Below, piece after piece: positions 54,372-63,833 of a DNA stretch of 64,000 nucleotides (position 1 is the first letter of the stretch; every line of letters starts with the position of its first letter). Position numbers and translations under genes: made by a program. Origin of the DNA: Janthinobacterium sp. TND4EL3 (GTDB lineage Bacteria > Pseudomonadota > Gammaproteobacteria > Burkholderiales > Burkholderiaceae_D). Where the stretch lies: positions 1 to 64,000 of the forward strand of contig NZ_FTMV01000020.1 in the NCBI RefSeq assembly GCF_900156175.1, in the 5' to 3' direction. The notes under the pieces were generated by a model. It saw only the letters and a list, made by a program, of their open reading frames with translations, was not told the DNA's origin and ran no database searches.

Positions 54372-55802
54372 ATGAAAACGAGTGAACAAGGCTTGCACCG
54401 CGGCCTGGGCGAGCGGCAAATCCGCCTGATGGCGTTGGGCGCTGCGATTGGCGTGGGCCTGTTTCTGGGGTCCGGCAACGCGATCAAGATGGCCGGTCCT
54501 GGCATCATGTTGTCGTACATCATCGGTGGCGCGGTCATCTTCATGATCATGCGCGCGCTGGGCGAAATGGCCGTGCACAATCCGGTGGCTGGCTCTTTCA
54601 GCCGCTATGCCCAGGATTACCTGGGACCCCTGCAAGGCTATCTGACGGGCTGGAACTACTGGTTCCTGTGGCTGGTCACGTGCGTGGCGGAAATTACCGC
54701 CGTCGCCATCTACATGGGCATCTGGTTCCCCGACGTGCCGCGCTGGATCTGGGCCCTGGCGGCCCTCGGTTCCATGGGCGCCATCAACCTGCTGGCAGTG
54801 AAAGCCTACGGCGAGTTCGAGTTCTGGTTTGCCCTGATCAAGGTGGTTACCATCATCCTGATGATCGTCGGCGGCACGGGCATGATCATCTTCGGTCTCG
54901 GCAACGGCGGCGTGGCCGTCGGCATCTCGAACCTGTGGACGCATGGCGGTTTCTTCCCGAATGGCGCGCAGGGCGTGCTGATGTCCTTGCAGATGGTGAT
55001 GTTTGCTTACCTGGGCGTGGAAATGATCGGCCTGACGGCCGGCGAAGCGGCGAACCCGAAGAAATCGATTCCCGACGCCATCAATTCGGTGTTCTGGCGC
55101 ATCCTGATTTTCTATGTCGGCGCGCTGTTCGTCATCCTGTCGATCTACCCATGGAATGAAATCGGCACCACCGGCAGCCCCTTCGTGATGACGTTCGAAC
55201 GCCTGGGCATCAAGACGGCCGCCGGCATCATCAACTTCGTCGTGCTGACGGCAGCCTTGTCGTCGTGCAATGGCGGCATCTTCAGCACGGGCCGCATGCT
55301 GTACAACCTGGCGCTGCAAGGCCAGGCGCCGAAGGCGTTTGCGGAAACGACGGCCAGCGGCGTGCCGCGCCGCGCCATCCTCGTGTCCGTCGTGGCGCTG
55401 CTGCTGGGCGTGCTGCTGAACTACATGGTGCCGGAAAAAGTGTTTATCTGGGTCACCTCGATTTCCACCTTCGGCGCCGTCTGGACCTGGGGTGTGATCC
55501 TGGTCACGCAGATTCAGTTCCGCAAGACCTTGACGCCGCTGGAAATCAAGAACCTGGCCTTCCGCATGCCGTTCGCGCCGTATGGTTCCTGGATTTCGCT
55601 GGCTTTCCTGGCGCTGGTCATCGGCCTGATGGCGTATTTCCCCGATACGCGCATCGCCCTGATGGTCGGACCGGCTTGGCTGATCCTGCTGACGGTGCTG
55701 TACTACGCGTTGGGCCTGGCGCCAAAGAACAAGCGCGATGACGTGCCGCAAGGCTACGAAGCGGGCTGGCCAGCGGCCGATGCACCGCACATCAAGAAGT
55801 AA
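54372..55802 (+). CDS. Amino acid permease, APC superfamily (AAT/ProY-GabP-like)
   Basis: 476-residue inner membrane carrier with about 12 helices. The N-terminal signature is LGERQIRLMALGAAIGVGLFLGSG, with MAGPGIMLSYIIGG in TM2. The ALGEMAVHNPVAGSFSRYA segment and the GVEMIGLTAGEAANPKKSIPDA loop mark the AAT group (proline, GABA, aromatic amino acid permeases). The start at 54372 has GGAG upstream. A strong terminator lies 25 bases after the stop. The substrate cannot be settled from sequence. Confidence 0.9.
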   Translation: MKTSEQGLHRGLGERQIRLMALGAAIGVGLFLGSGNAIKMAGPGIMLSYIIGGAVIFMIMRALGEMAVHNPVAGSFSRYAQDYLGPLQGYLTGWNYWFLWLVTCVAEITAVAIYMGIWFPDVPRWIWALAALGSMGAINLLAVKAYGEFEFWFALIKVVTIILMIVGGTGMIIFGLGNGGVAVGISNLWTHGGFFPNGAQGVLMSLQMVMFAYLGVEMIGLTAGEAANPKKSIPDAINSVFWRILIFYVGALFVILSIYPWNEIGTTGSPFVMTFERLGIKTAAGIINFVVLTAALSSCNGGIFSTGRMLYNLALQGQAPKAFAETTASGVPRRAILVSVVALLLGVLLNYMVPEKVFIWVTSISTFGAVWTWGVILVTQIQFRKTLTPLEIKNLAFRMPFAPYGSWISLAFLALVIGLMAYFPDTRIALMVGPAWLILLTVLYYALGLAPKNKRDDVPQGYEAGWPAADAPHIKK

Positions 55803-55826
55803 TCCACCGTCGTTGAGCTGAGCGAC

Positions 55827-55861
55827 AAGCGCGTCACTGCCCCTGCAGTGGCGCGCTTTTT
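55827..55861 (+). terminator. Intrinsic terminator after the amino acid permease
   Basis: AAGCGCGTCACTGC pairs with GCAGTGGCGCGCTT (one T-G wobble) around CCCT, followed by TTTTTATTT. Confidence 0.9.
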
Positions 55862-56251
55862 ATTTCATATTGACAATTCCACGCCCCGCCAGCGCCTATG
55901 CGCGTTTCGCGGCACACGGCCGGCGTTGTTTCCTTGCATCAAAGTTCTGTTTAGCTGAGCCGGTGAAAGCCCTATAATCGCTTAGTTTTCAAAATGGACG
56001 CGATCTTTCCGGTTTTTTGCCAGGTAAGTAATCGCCAGGAAATTATTGTGAATTTATAGCAAACAGAAGTGGATGTGATGCAAGGCGCCCGGCGCGACGC
56101 AGTGCGAGCACTGCTAGCGATGGGTAACGCAGCAGCGCGCCACTTATGGAAGCTAGAAAACACAAGAATTTATTGGGGGTTACTCAAGGCCGGAGCGCTA
56201 TTTGTTTTTACCCGTCGTACGAAAATACGTATGCCTCATAAAGGAAGTCTA
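55862..56251 (+). promoter_or_regulatory. 390-base leader/promoter region of the second permease
   Basis: No independent gene was recognised. TATAAT at 55973-55978 with TTTAGC 17 bases upstream is a plausible promoter. This would give a leader of about 270 bases before the GTG at 56252. The leader contains a perfect hairpin, GCAGTGC-GA-GCACTGC (56099-56114). The reading frame of the permease is open from an ATG at 56069, giving a possible 61-residue N-terminal extension. The extension is Arg/Ala-rich and unlike APC proteins. Confidence 0.45.
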
Positions 56252-57724
56252 GTGAGCCAAACCCTGGTCCAGAAACTCTGCCGCACCAAGCCGATCGATA
56301 CCACGGTCGAGTATGGTGAAGGCCTCAGCAGCAGCGGCTTGAGCCGCTCCATCGGCCTGTTTTCCCTCACCATGATCGGCGTCGGCGCCACCATCGGCAC
56401 GGGCATCTTCTTTACCATGGTCGAGGCCGTGCCCAAGGCGGGCCCGTCGGTCGTCCTGTCGTTCCTGATCGCCGCCATCACGGCCGGCCTGACGGCCCTG
56501 TGCTATGCGGAGCTGTCGTTCCGCATCCCCGCCTCCGGCTCCTCGTATTCGTTTGCCTACGCCACCGTGGGCGAGTTTCTTGCCTTCATCATGGCCGCCT
56601 GCTTGCTGCTCGAATACGGCTTGGCGGGCAGTGCCGTGGCCATTGGCTGGTCGTCCTATCTGAATAATTTCCTGGAAAACGCGTTTGGCTGGCACATCCC
56701 CGAGATGCTGCGCACGCCGATGATCGTTTCCGGCCCGCATGGCATGGAGTTTCACTCTGGCCACATCAACCTGCCGCCCATCTTCTTGATCTGCATGTGC
56801 GGCTTCTTGCTGCTGCGCGGCGCCAAGGAATCGGCCCTGATGAACGCCATCATGGTCATCATCAAGCTGGCGATTCTCGTGTTTTTCATCGTCATCGCGT
56901 TTTCCGGTTTTAATGCCGACAATTTCTTCCCCTTCTTCAATGCCGACAACAGCAAGGGCTTTGCCGGCATGACGGGCGTCACGGCGGCGGCTGGCACCGT
57001 GTTCTTCTCCTTTATCGGCCTCGATACGGTGGCAACGGCCGGCGACGAAGTGAAAAATCCCACGCGCAATGTGCCGCGCGGCATCCTCGGCGCCTTGCTG
57101 ATCGTTACCGTGTTTTACCTGCTGGTGGCCGTGGCTGCCCTCGGTGCGCAACAGGCGAAATTGTTCGAAGGCCAGGAAGCGGGCCTGGCGGTGATCCTGC
57201 AAAACGTCACGGGCAAGACCTGGCCTGCGCTCGTGCTGTCGGCCGGTGCCGTCATTTCCGTCTTCAGCGTGACCCTGGTGACGATCTACGGCCAGACGCG
57301 CATCCTGTTTGCCGTCAGCCGCGACGGCCTGATCCCGAAATCGTTCCAGAAAATCCACCCGCGCACCCTGGTGCCTGTCAGCAATACCATCATCGTCTGC
57401 CTGGTGGTGGCCGTGGTGGCCGGTTCCGTCGATGCGACTTACCTGTGGGACATGGTCAGCATCGGCACCCTGACGGCTTTCATGGTGGTCTCGATCGCCG
57501 TGCCCGTGCTGCGCCACAAGCAGGGCGCCAACCGCATCGAAGGCTTCAGCGTGCCGTTCGGCCCCTACGTGATACCGGGCCTGAGCGTGCTGGCTTGCCT
57601 GTACATCATGCGCGACTTGCCGCATACGACGTTTGTCGTGTTCAGCGTGTGGATGGCGGTCACGGTGGCCATTTATTTCCTGTACAGCATGCGGCATTCG
57701 CACCTGGGCAAGAAGGCCCGCTAA
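56252..57724 (+). CDS. APC-superfamily amino acid permease (cationic amino acid transporter-like)
   Basis: 490-residue inner membrane carrier, about 12-14 helices. The first helix motif is GLFSLTMIGVGATIGTGIFF. Later signatures are AGLTALCYAELSFRIPASGSSYSFAY and FFSFIGLDTVATAGDEVKNPTRNVP, characteristic of the CAT/YfnA branch. The start is set at the GTG because AAAGGAAG lies seven bases upstream and the protein then begins SQTLVQKL like its relatives. Alternatives are ATG codons at 56231 and 56069 in the same frame. A terminator follows. Confidence 0.86.
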   Translation: MSQTLVQKLCRTKPIDTTVEYGEGLSSSGLSRSIGLFSLTMIGVGATIGTGIFFTMVEAVPKAGPSVVLSFLIAAITAGLTALCYAELSFRIPASGSSYSFAYATVGEFLAFIMAACLLLEYGLAGSAVAIGWSSYLNNFLENAFGWHIPEMLRTPMIVSGPHGMEFHSGHINLPPIFLICMCGFLLLRGAKESALMNAIMVIIKLAILVFFIVIAFSGFNADNFFPFFNADNSKGFAGMTGVTAAAGTVFFSFIGLDTVATAGDEVKNPTRNVPRGILGALLIVTVFYLLVAVAALGAQQAKLFEGQEAGLAVILQNVTGKTWPALVLSAGAVISVFSVTLVTIYGQTRILFAVSRDGLIPKSFQKIHPRTLVPVSNTIIVCLVVAVVAGSVDATYLWDMVSIGTLTAFMVVSIAVPVLRHKQGANRIEGFSVPFGPYVIPGLSVLACLYIMRDLPHTTFVVFSVWMAVTVAIYFLYSMRHSHLGKKAR

Positions 57725-57741
57725 TGCAGCCTGTTCCATCT

Positions 57742-57772
57742 AAAACCGCCGCGCTTGCCGGCGGTTTTTTTT
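57742..57772 (+). terminator. Intrinsic terminator after the cationic permease
   Basis: AAAACCGCCG and CGGCGGTTTT pair around a seven-base loop, followed by a continued T-run. It lies 18 bases after the stop, and the peptidase gene starts 20 bases later, so that gene needs its own promoter or read-through. Confidence 0.82.
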
Positions 57773-57791
57773 ATTTCTAACCGGAATTTAC

Positions 57792-59741
57792 ATGATGAAA
57801 ATAACTGATCTGGCCGCTTGCGGCTTGCTGGCAAGCAGTCTTCTTGGCAGCGCAGCGCAGGCTGCTCCTGCCGCCGAGCCGGCATTGCGCGACTATCGCG
57901 CCGTCGCCCTGTCGGCCAATGGCCAGCGCATCGCCGCCATCGAATCGAGCAAGGCGGGCGAGCCGCCGCAGCGTCCGCATGCGGCCATCGTCGTGCGCGA
58001 CGCCGCCAACGGCACCATCGTGCAGCAATTCGACCCGTGCGCCGTGTGTTCCTACGACAAGCCCAACTGGTCGCCCGATGGCAGGCAACTGGCCTTTGTC
58101 GGCTACGACGCCAAGGCGGGCACGGCGCATCTGTACCTGGCCACGATGACACAGGCGCAGACGCGCGTGTTGACCAGTATCAAAGGCGTGGCCAGCACGG
58201 CGCGCTGGTCGCCCGACGGCACGCAGCTGGCCTTGCTCGCCACAGTGGGCGCGCGCAAGCTGGCCGGCGCCGTGGAAGCGGGTGTGCGCCAGGTGGGCGA
58301 AGTGGGCAGCGAAGACGATGCCCAGCGCATCGGCGTCGTGCCTGTCAGCGGCGGCGAGCTGCGCCTGCTGTCACCCGCCGACACCTATGTGTATGAATAT
58401 AATTGGACGCCCGATGGCCGTGGTTTTGTCGCCACCAGCGCGCAGGGCAATGGCGACAGTAACTGGTGGGTGGCCAAGCTCAGCCATATCGACGCCGCCA
58501 CGGGCGTCCTGCGCGTGGTGGCCGCCCCTGCCATGCAGCTGAATCTGCCTTCCGTTTCACCTGACGGCAAGACGGTGGCCTTCATCGGTGGCCTGATGAG
58601 CGACTTCGGCGTCACAGGCGGCGATCTCTACACGGTGCCGCTGGCCGGCGGCACGCCGCGCAATCTCACGCCAGACTATCGTGGCACCTTCAATGGCGTC
58701 GTCTGGCGCGGCGCCGGCTTGCTGGCAACGGCCTTGATCGATTCGCAGCTGGCGCTCGTGCCTGTCGATGCGCAAACGGGTCCCGCCCAGCCCGTGCTGC
58801 TCGGAGAACTGAGCAGCGGCGGCAGCGATGGGCGTCTGTCGTTCAGCGCCGACGGCCGGCGCGCCGCCGCAGCACAGCAGGACTTTACGCATGCGGCCCA
58901 CTTGGTGGCCGGCCCCGTGGGCCAGTTGAAGAAGATTACGCATGACAATGATCACTTCACACCTCAGCTGAGCGTGCAAAACGTGGGCTGGACCAATGAG
59001 CAATACCAGGTGCAGGGCTGGTTGCTGGGGCCGATGAAGGTCGAGGCGGGCAAGCAGTATCCGATGATCGTCAACGTGCATGGCGGTCCCGCAGCAGCGG
59101 CCTCGCCGCACTACGTGGAAGCCGGCGGACAGATCCAGGAATTCACGGATAAAGGCTATTTCATCTTCCTGCCCAACCCGCGCGGCAGCTTTGGCCAGGG
59201 CCAGGCATTTACGCGCGCCAATATGGCCGACTTTGGCGGCGGCGACTGGCGCGACATCCTGGCCGGCATCGATGCTGTCCTGAAGGTGGCGCCCGTCGAT
59301 GGTCAGCGCCTGGGCCTGATCGGCCATTCGTATGGCGGCTTCATGACCATGTGGGGCGTCACGCACAGCGACCGCTTCAAGGCGGCCGTGGCCGGCGCGG
59401 GCGTGTCGAACTGGATCAGTTACTATGGCCAGAACGGCATCAACCAGTGGATGATCCCCTTCTTCGGCGCCTCCGCGTATGACAAGCCCGAGGTCTACCG
59501 CCGTGCCTCGCCCATCGAATCGATCAAGGCAGCGAAGACGCCCACCCTGATCTACGTGGGCGAGCGCGACGTGGAAACGCCGGCCGCCCAGTCGCTGGAA
59601 TTCTGGCACGGCTTGCGCGCCATGGGCGTGCCGTCCAGCCTGTTCATCTACGACGGCGAAGGCCATTCCTTCCGCAAGCCCGAGCACCAGCGCGACCTGC
59701 GCCAGCGCACCCTGGCGTGGTTTGAGCGTTATCTGAAATAA
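57792..59741 (+). CDS. Exported S9-family peptidase (prolyl oligopeptidase/acylaminoacyl peptidase type)
   Basis: 649 residues. A signal peptide (1-25, ending GSAAQAA) is followed by a beta-propeller of about 350 residues with several WSPDG-type repeats (NWSPDGRQLAF, RWSPDGTQLAL, NWTPDGRGF). A C-terminal alpha/beta-hydrolase domain holds the triad Ser513 (GHSYGGF), Asp593 (ERDVETP) and His625 (GEGHSF). It should cleave short peptides in the periplasm or outside, supplying amino acids to the permeases encoded upstream. ATG codons at 57792 and 57795 are equivalent candidates. Confidence 0.92.
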   Translation: MMKITDLAACGLLASSLLGSAAQAAPAAEPALRDYRAVALSANGQRIAAIESSKAGEPPQRPHAAIVVRDAANGTIVQQFDPCAVCSYDKPNWSPDGRQLAFVGYDAKAGTAHLYLATMTQAQTRVLTSIKGVASTARWSPDGTQLALLATVGARKLAGAVEAGVRQVGEVGSEDDAQRIGVVPVSGGELRLLSPADTYVYEYNWTPDGRGFVATSAQGNGDSNWWVAKLSHIDAATGVLRVVAAPAMQLNLPSVSPDGKTVAFIGGLMSDFGVTGGDLYTVPLAGGTPRNLTPDYRGTFNGVVWRGAGLLATALIDSQLALVPVDAQTGPAQPVLLGELSSGGSDGRLSFSADGRRAAAAQQDFTHAAHLVAGPVGQLKKITHDNDHFTPQLSVQNVGWTNEQYQVQGWLLGPMKVEAGKQYPMIVNVHGGPAAAASPHYVEAGGQIQEFTDKGYFIFLPNPRGSFGQGQAFTRANMADFGGGDWRDILAGIDAVLKVAPVDGQRLGLIGHSYGGFMTMWGVTHSDRFKAAVAGAGVSNWISYYGQNGINQWMIPFFGASAYDKPEVYRRASPIESIKAAKTPTLIYVGERDVETPAAQSLEFWHGLRAMGVPSSLFIYDGEGHSFRKPEHQRDLRQRTLAWFERYLK

Positions 59742-59751
59742 GCTGGCAGCC

Positions 59752-61902
59752 TTAGCGCGGCGCCACAATATGCACGATCGCCGCGCTATGTATCACGATC
59801 TTGTCCGCATCTGCCTGCAACAATCGGATGCGCCTTTTGACGAGCGGCCAGCCCGACCAGGCCACGTCGCTGATGGGCGGTGCGGCAGCGCTAGCCTGCG
59901 GCGCGCTGATGGCGGTCTTGTTGTCGAGCTGGTCCAGCGCGCGCGACAGGGTCAAACACACTTGCGTATGGCTGTGGCCAAGCAGGGCGTTGACGGGCGC
60001 GACGGGCAGCTGGCTGGCGTGGCGCCCCAGGATGGAGCGCAGCGCCGCCACGTGGGCCACCAACAGGTAATTTTGCACGATGAACAGGTTGATGTCTTCC
60101 ACGGCCCGCTGCTTGCTGGCCGGTTCATCGAGCATGCGCACCAGCGCCGAGCTGAGCGCTGCCAGGCTGTCCATCAGGCGCTTGCGCTCGATACGGTAGG
60201 CAAAGTCGTCAAAATATTTTCCCTGCAGCAATTCGAAACTGGCTTGCATATACGACAGGTTGACGTTGAGAACCTGGCGCACGAGCCGTGGCAGGCTCTG
60301 GTATTCCCAGTTGGCCAGCACGAAGCTGAACACGGTGGCGACCGCCGCGCCGATCAGGGTATCGATCAGGCGCTCGCTGACGAGGTTCGGGTTGCTGGGC
60401 GCCACCAGGTGCATTTGCAGCAAGATCATCAGGCTCACGGCAATGGCCGTGTAGCGGTAGCGCAGATAGATGAAGGTGGGCGTGGCGACGATGGAGAGAA
60501 ATAAAATGGCCATCAGCACGATATTGCTGTGCACGAAGCGGATCACGATGGCCGTGATGACGCAGCCGATGATGGTGCCGATGATGCGGTCGGCGCGGCG
60601 CTGGCGCGTCATGCTGAACGTGGGGCGCAGGATGATGACGATGGTCAAGACGATCCAGTAGCTGTGCGCCGCATACGGCAGCCAGTGGCCGATCAGTAAT
60701 CCCACCGAGATGGCCATCGACACGCGCAGGGCGAAGCGGAACACGGGCGAATCCAGGCGCAGATTCGACAGCAGGGTCTTCAGTTCGTATTTCTGCTGCG
60801 ACAGGAAGGGCGCCATGTCGGCGCCGCTCCAGAATGGCACGTCGGCATAGACTTTTTGCGTGGCCAGATGCAGCTCGGCGATCATTTTTAAAATGGCGCG
60901 GATCTTGTTGCGCTGCGCGCGCAAGGTGGCCAGCGCTTCCTGCGCGTTTTCTCCCTTCGCCTGCAGGCGGGCAATTTCTCCTTCGATATCGGCCCATTCC
61001 TTGTCGTAGCTGATCTGTGCATACGAGGCGCGCTTGCGCGTGACGGCATAGGCCACGGATTCGATATCGCGCGCCGCCTTGTAGGCCAGGTCGTGCAGGG
61101 ATTTCAAGACATCGGAGTCGGCCAGGTGCTGGCGCAGCAGCGCGTAATCCGTGTGCGTGGAGAGGATCAGTTCATACAAATCGAGCATGCACACGTGCAC
61201 CTGCACGACGATCGCGTCCTTGCTGTTCTTGTGGCTGCGCAAGATCAAATCACGCGATGCCTGCTGGCGGTCGGCCAACAGGCTTTGGTGGCGCACCAGC
61301 TTGTTGAATTGCTCCGTCAGGTTAAAACGCGTGTCGTAGAAATCGGCCTTGATGTCGATGTAGGCGGCCAGTTCGAACAGGGCTTCGGCCAGCACTTGCT
61401 GCTTGATGCGGTGGCGCAAGACCCAGGCGATGGCCATGGCGTAGGCCAGATAGATCAATCCCCCCAGCATGAACAGGCCCGCGTGGTGAAACGATTGCTG
61501 CCACGTCATCTGATGCTCCATCGACATGGTCATGATGAACAGGGCGGCCAGTTGCAAGGGCATGGATTTCTTGCCGTACACTACCATCATGCTGGCGAGG
61601 AAACTGACCAGCACGAGCACCGTCATCAGCAGCCACTGCACGGGACCGCACAGGCTGATCAACAAGGTGACGGCGCTGCACAGCAGCACGGAGGCCAGCA
61701 TTTCGTTGAACTTGTGGCGCAGGGGGCTGGGCATGTCCATCAGGGTCGTGCACAGGGCGCCGATGCACACCGTCATGGCGGTGGCGCTGTCGCTGATTTC
61801 CTGGGTCAGCAAGGCCAGGCCCACCAGGCCGATGGCCACGCGCAAGCCCAGGTAAAAATAATGGCTGTAAATAAAGGTGCGCAGGTTCAGTGCGTAGTGC
61901 AT
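59752..61902 (-). CDS. yccS: YccS/YhfK-type FUSC membrane protein
   Basis: 716-residue inner membrane protein with two clusters of membrane helices (about 15-180 and 385-530). Between them lies a long soluble helical region (about 190-370) and, at the end, a cytoplasmic tail, as in E. coli YccS (about 717). The second cluster carries the FUSC motif YWIVLTIVIILRPTFSMTRQR and a RADRIIGTIIGCV segment. The family is thought to contribute to efflux of aromatic acids, but its function is unproven. The start at 61902 follows AAGG; a GTG at 61926 in frame is less likely. A GC-rich hairpin precedes it. Confidence 0.88.
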   Translation of the reverse strand: MHYALNLRTFIYSHYFYLGLRVAIGLVGLALLTQEISDSATAMTVCIGALCTTLMDMPSPLRHKFNEMLASVLLCSAVTLLISLCGPVQWLLMTVLVLVSFLASMMVVYGKKSMPLQLAALFIMTMSMEHQMTWQQSFHHAGLFMLGGLIYLAYAMAIAWVLRHRIKQQVLAEALFELAAYIDIKADFYDTRFNLTEQFNKLVRHQSLLADRQQASRDLILRSHKNSKDAIVVQVHVCMLDLYELILSTHTDYALLRQHLADSDVLKSLHDLAYKAARDIESVAYAVTRKRASYAQISYDKEWADIEGEIARLQAKGENAQEALATLRAQRNKIRAILKMIAELHLATQKVYADVPFWSGADMAPFLSQQKYELKTLLSNLRLDSPVFRFALRVSMAISVGLLIGHWLPYAAHSYWIVLTIVIILRPTFSMTRQRRADRIIGTIIGCVITAIVIRFVHSNIVLMAILFLSIVATPTFIYLRYRYTAIAVSLMILLQMHLVAPSNPNLVSERLIDTLIGAAVATVFSFVLANWEYQSLPRLVRQVLNVNLSYMQASFELLQGKYFDDFAYRIERKRLMDSLAALSSALVRMLDEPASKQRAVEDINLFIVQNYLLVAHVAALRSILGRHASQLPVAPVNALLGHSHTQVCLTLSRALDQLDNKTAISAPQASAAAPPISDVAWSGWPLVKRRIRLLQADADKIVIHSAAIVHIVAPR

Positions 61903-61933
61903 GGGATTACCTTGTGGGTAGGGCACAGAAAGA

Positions 61934-61964
61934 GGCGCCGCACCGGGGTCTCCGGTGCGGCGCC
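61934..61964 (-). terminator. Hairpin after the M14 peptidase gene
   Basis: GGCGCCGCACCGG and CCGGTGCGGCGCC form a perfect 13-bp stem around five bases. On the minus strand it is followed by TCTTTCT. It lies 29 bases beyond the M14 stop and 32 bases before the FUSC start, so it should limit read-through between them. Confidence 0.75.
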
Positions 61965-61992
61965 AGGATGTTGCAGTCGCTACAGCCTTGAT

Positions 61993-63681
61993 TTACATCA
62001 GGGCAATGACGGGATATCTCCGCCACTCGGGTTCGGCAAAGCGTTGGCAGTGTTCAAAAATGAAGTCGAGCACGGCTTCCTGATTGCTCAGCAAGGCCGG
62101 ATTCGCTGCTTTCCATTCGGCAAACTTGGCCGCCAGTGCGGGTTCGTCGCGCAGCAGTTCGGACGCCATGTCTTCGAACACATAATCGGAGAACGCTTCC
62201 TTTTTCTCCAGCACGCTGTTGAAGAAGCCCCAGCGGAAGAAGCTGTCGTGCGCCTCGGGTTCCAGTGTTTCCACGGCATAGCGCGCGTTGTCCTGGTCCA
62301 GGCTGATGACATAGTCGCCCGCCTGCAAGGTGAACTGTCCCGTGCGCGCTTCCAGTTCCACCGTATCGTGGAACATGTGGCCTTCGTAGGCCGTGGCGCG
62401 CGTGCCGACGTTGGCGATATGGTAGTAGCGCGCCGTTACCGTCTGTTCGGCGGTGATACGACTCATTTCGACGCCATTCCAGCGCAGCCGCTCGATGACT
62501 TCGCGCCAGGCTTGCGGCACGACATAGGCTTTCGGCGCAGCCACGGTGACGTCCGCATCGAAGCGGTTGTAGTAGGCGATATCGCGTTCCCACGGCTGCG
62601 AGCGGTCGTACGACAGGCGCTGGTAGTCGCCCAGGATACTCGGCGTGTATTTTGCCGCATAGCCCTTGAAGGGGAAGGTCGACGGTTGCGCTTCGTTCAT
62701 GCTCCAGTGGATGGGCCATTCGGCTTGCGTGCGTCCCGCCGCCTTGGCTTGCGCGCGCAGTTGCCTGATCTGCTCGCCGTGCTCGATGGTAAAGGCCATG
62801 GTGATGTCGAGCAGGGCGCGCATGGACGCGTAGCGGTCGGCAAACGGCTTGAGCATGTGCGTTTCCGGCATGAAACCGATGACGTGATGCAGGGCCGCAA
62901 AACCGGTCGAGAAACGCGGTACTTCGAGGAATTCGGCGATGCCGTGGTCGGGGCTGTCCTTGACGGGATTGACGTACGGGCAGGTGGGCCAGCCGGCGCT
63001 TTCCATCTGCGCAAAGATGTGCGGCAGCATGGTGTCTTGCAGGAAGGGACCGAGGCCATTGCCCAGCTTGTCCGTCTGCGTGTGGATCAGGGTCATCGTG
63101 TACGGGTAGTCGGCGCCGTTCGACGTGTGCGTGTCGACCATCACGTCCGGGTCCCAGCTGGCCAGCAGGCGGTTGAACACTTGTGCGTTCAGGCTGTCGC
63201 ATTTGATGAAATCGCGGTTCAGGTCCAGGTGGCGGCTGTTGCCGCGGAAACCGAATTGCTCCGGGCCATCCTGGTTCACGCGCGAGGTGTTGGCGCGGTT
63301 CAGGCTGCCGTCGACGTTGTAGATCGGAATGAACAGCAGCACGGTGCTGCCCAGCGCGGCCAGGCGCTCCGGCTGCGTGCACAGGTCGCGCACGATGGCC
63401 ATGCAGGCGTCGATGCCTTCCGGCTCGCCCGGGTGGATGCCGTTATTATTGAAGAACACGGTGCGGCCCGCGCGCTTGATTTGCTCGCGGTCAAACACGC
63501 CGTCCGCGCTGACGACGCCAGCGTGGATGGGCACGCCCGAGTCGGACAGGCCGATCTGTTCGAAGTGCAGCACCTGCGGATAGCGTGCGGCGAGATCTTG
63601 ATAGAAGGTGATGCATTCCAGCCAGGTCGTGGTCTGGTTGTGGTTACCGAGTTCGTAGGTCGTGCGCAAGTCTGGTGGCAT
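61993..63681 (-). CDS. M14-family zinc carboxypeptidase-like peptidase
   Basis: 562-residue protein. The catalytic domain occupies about residues 15-260. Zinc ligands are His83 and Glu86 in NNGIHPGEPEG, and the His in VDTHTSNGADYPY. The substrate-binding Arg/Asn-Arg set is in RGNSRHLDLNRDF. A C-terminal beta-rich domain of about 250 residues follows, which is longer than typical carboxypeptidases and points to the large 'M14 family metallopeptidase' group. There is no signal peptide, so it is probably cytosolic. No clear ribosome site precedes the ATG at 63681. Substrate unknown. Confidence 0.87.
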   Translation of the reverse strand: MPPDLRTTYELGNHNQTTTWLECITFYQDLAARYPQVLHFEQIGLSDSGVPIHAGVVSADGVFDREQIKRAGRTVFFNNNGIHPGEPEGIDACMAIVRDLCTQPERLAALGSTVLLFIPIYNVDGSLNRANTSRVNQDGPEQFGFRGNSRHLDLNRDFIKCDSLNAQVFNRLLASWDPDVMVDTHTSNGADYPYTMTLIHTQTDKLGNGLGPFLQDTMLPHIFAQMESAGWPTCPYVNPVKDSPDHGIAEFLEVPRFSTGFAALHHVIGFMPETHMLKPFADRYASMRALLDITMAFTIEHGEQIRQLRAQAKAAGRTQAEWPIHWSMNEAQPSTFPFKGYAAKYTPSILGDYQRLSYDRSQPWERDIAYYNRFDADVTVAAPKAYVVPQAWREVIERLRWNGVEMSRITAEQTVTARYYHIANVGTRATAYEGHMFHDTVELEARTGQFTLQAGDYVISLDQDNARYAVETLEPEAHDSFFRWGFFNSVLEKKEAFSDYVFEDMASELLRDEPALAAKFAEWKAANPALLSNQEAVLDFIFEHCQRFAEPEWRRYPVIALM

Positions 63682-63833
63682 AGCGGTCTGAGTCTGGGAG
63701 GGGGAAGGCGCGCTGGGTAAGTACGCCCGCTAGGGGCCAATTGTAGCACCGGCGCCCTGGCCTTGATGCGCAACAGCAGGTGATCGCCGGACTTGTGTTA
63801 TGAATACGTTTCAGGCGCAAGGATGGAGGTGGC

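Noticed and set aside
61093-63720. Plus-strand frame of about 875 codons antisense to the FUSC and M14 genes
   Set aside because: It passes through the intergenic hairpin, has no domain, and both sense genes are clear.
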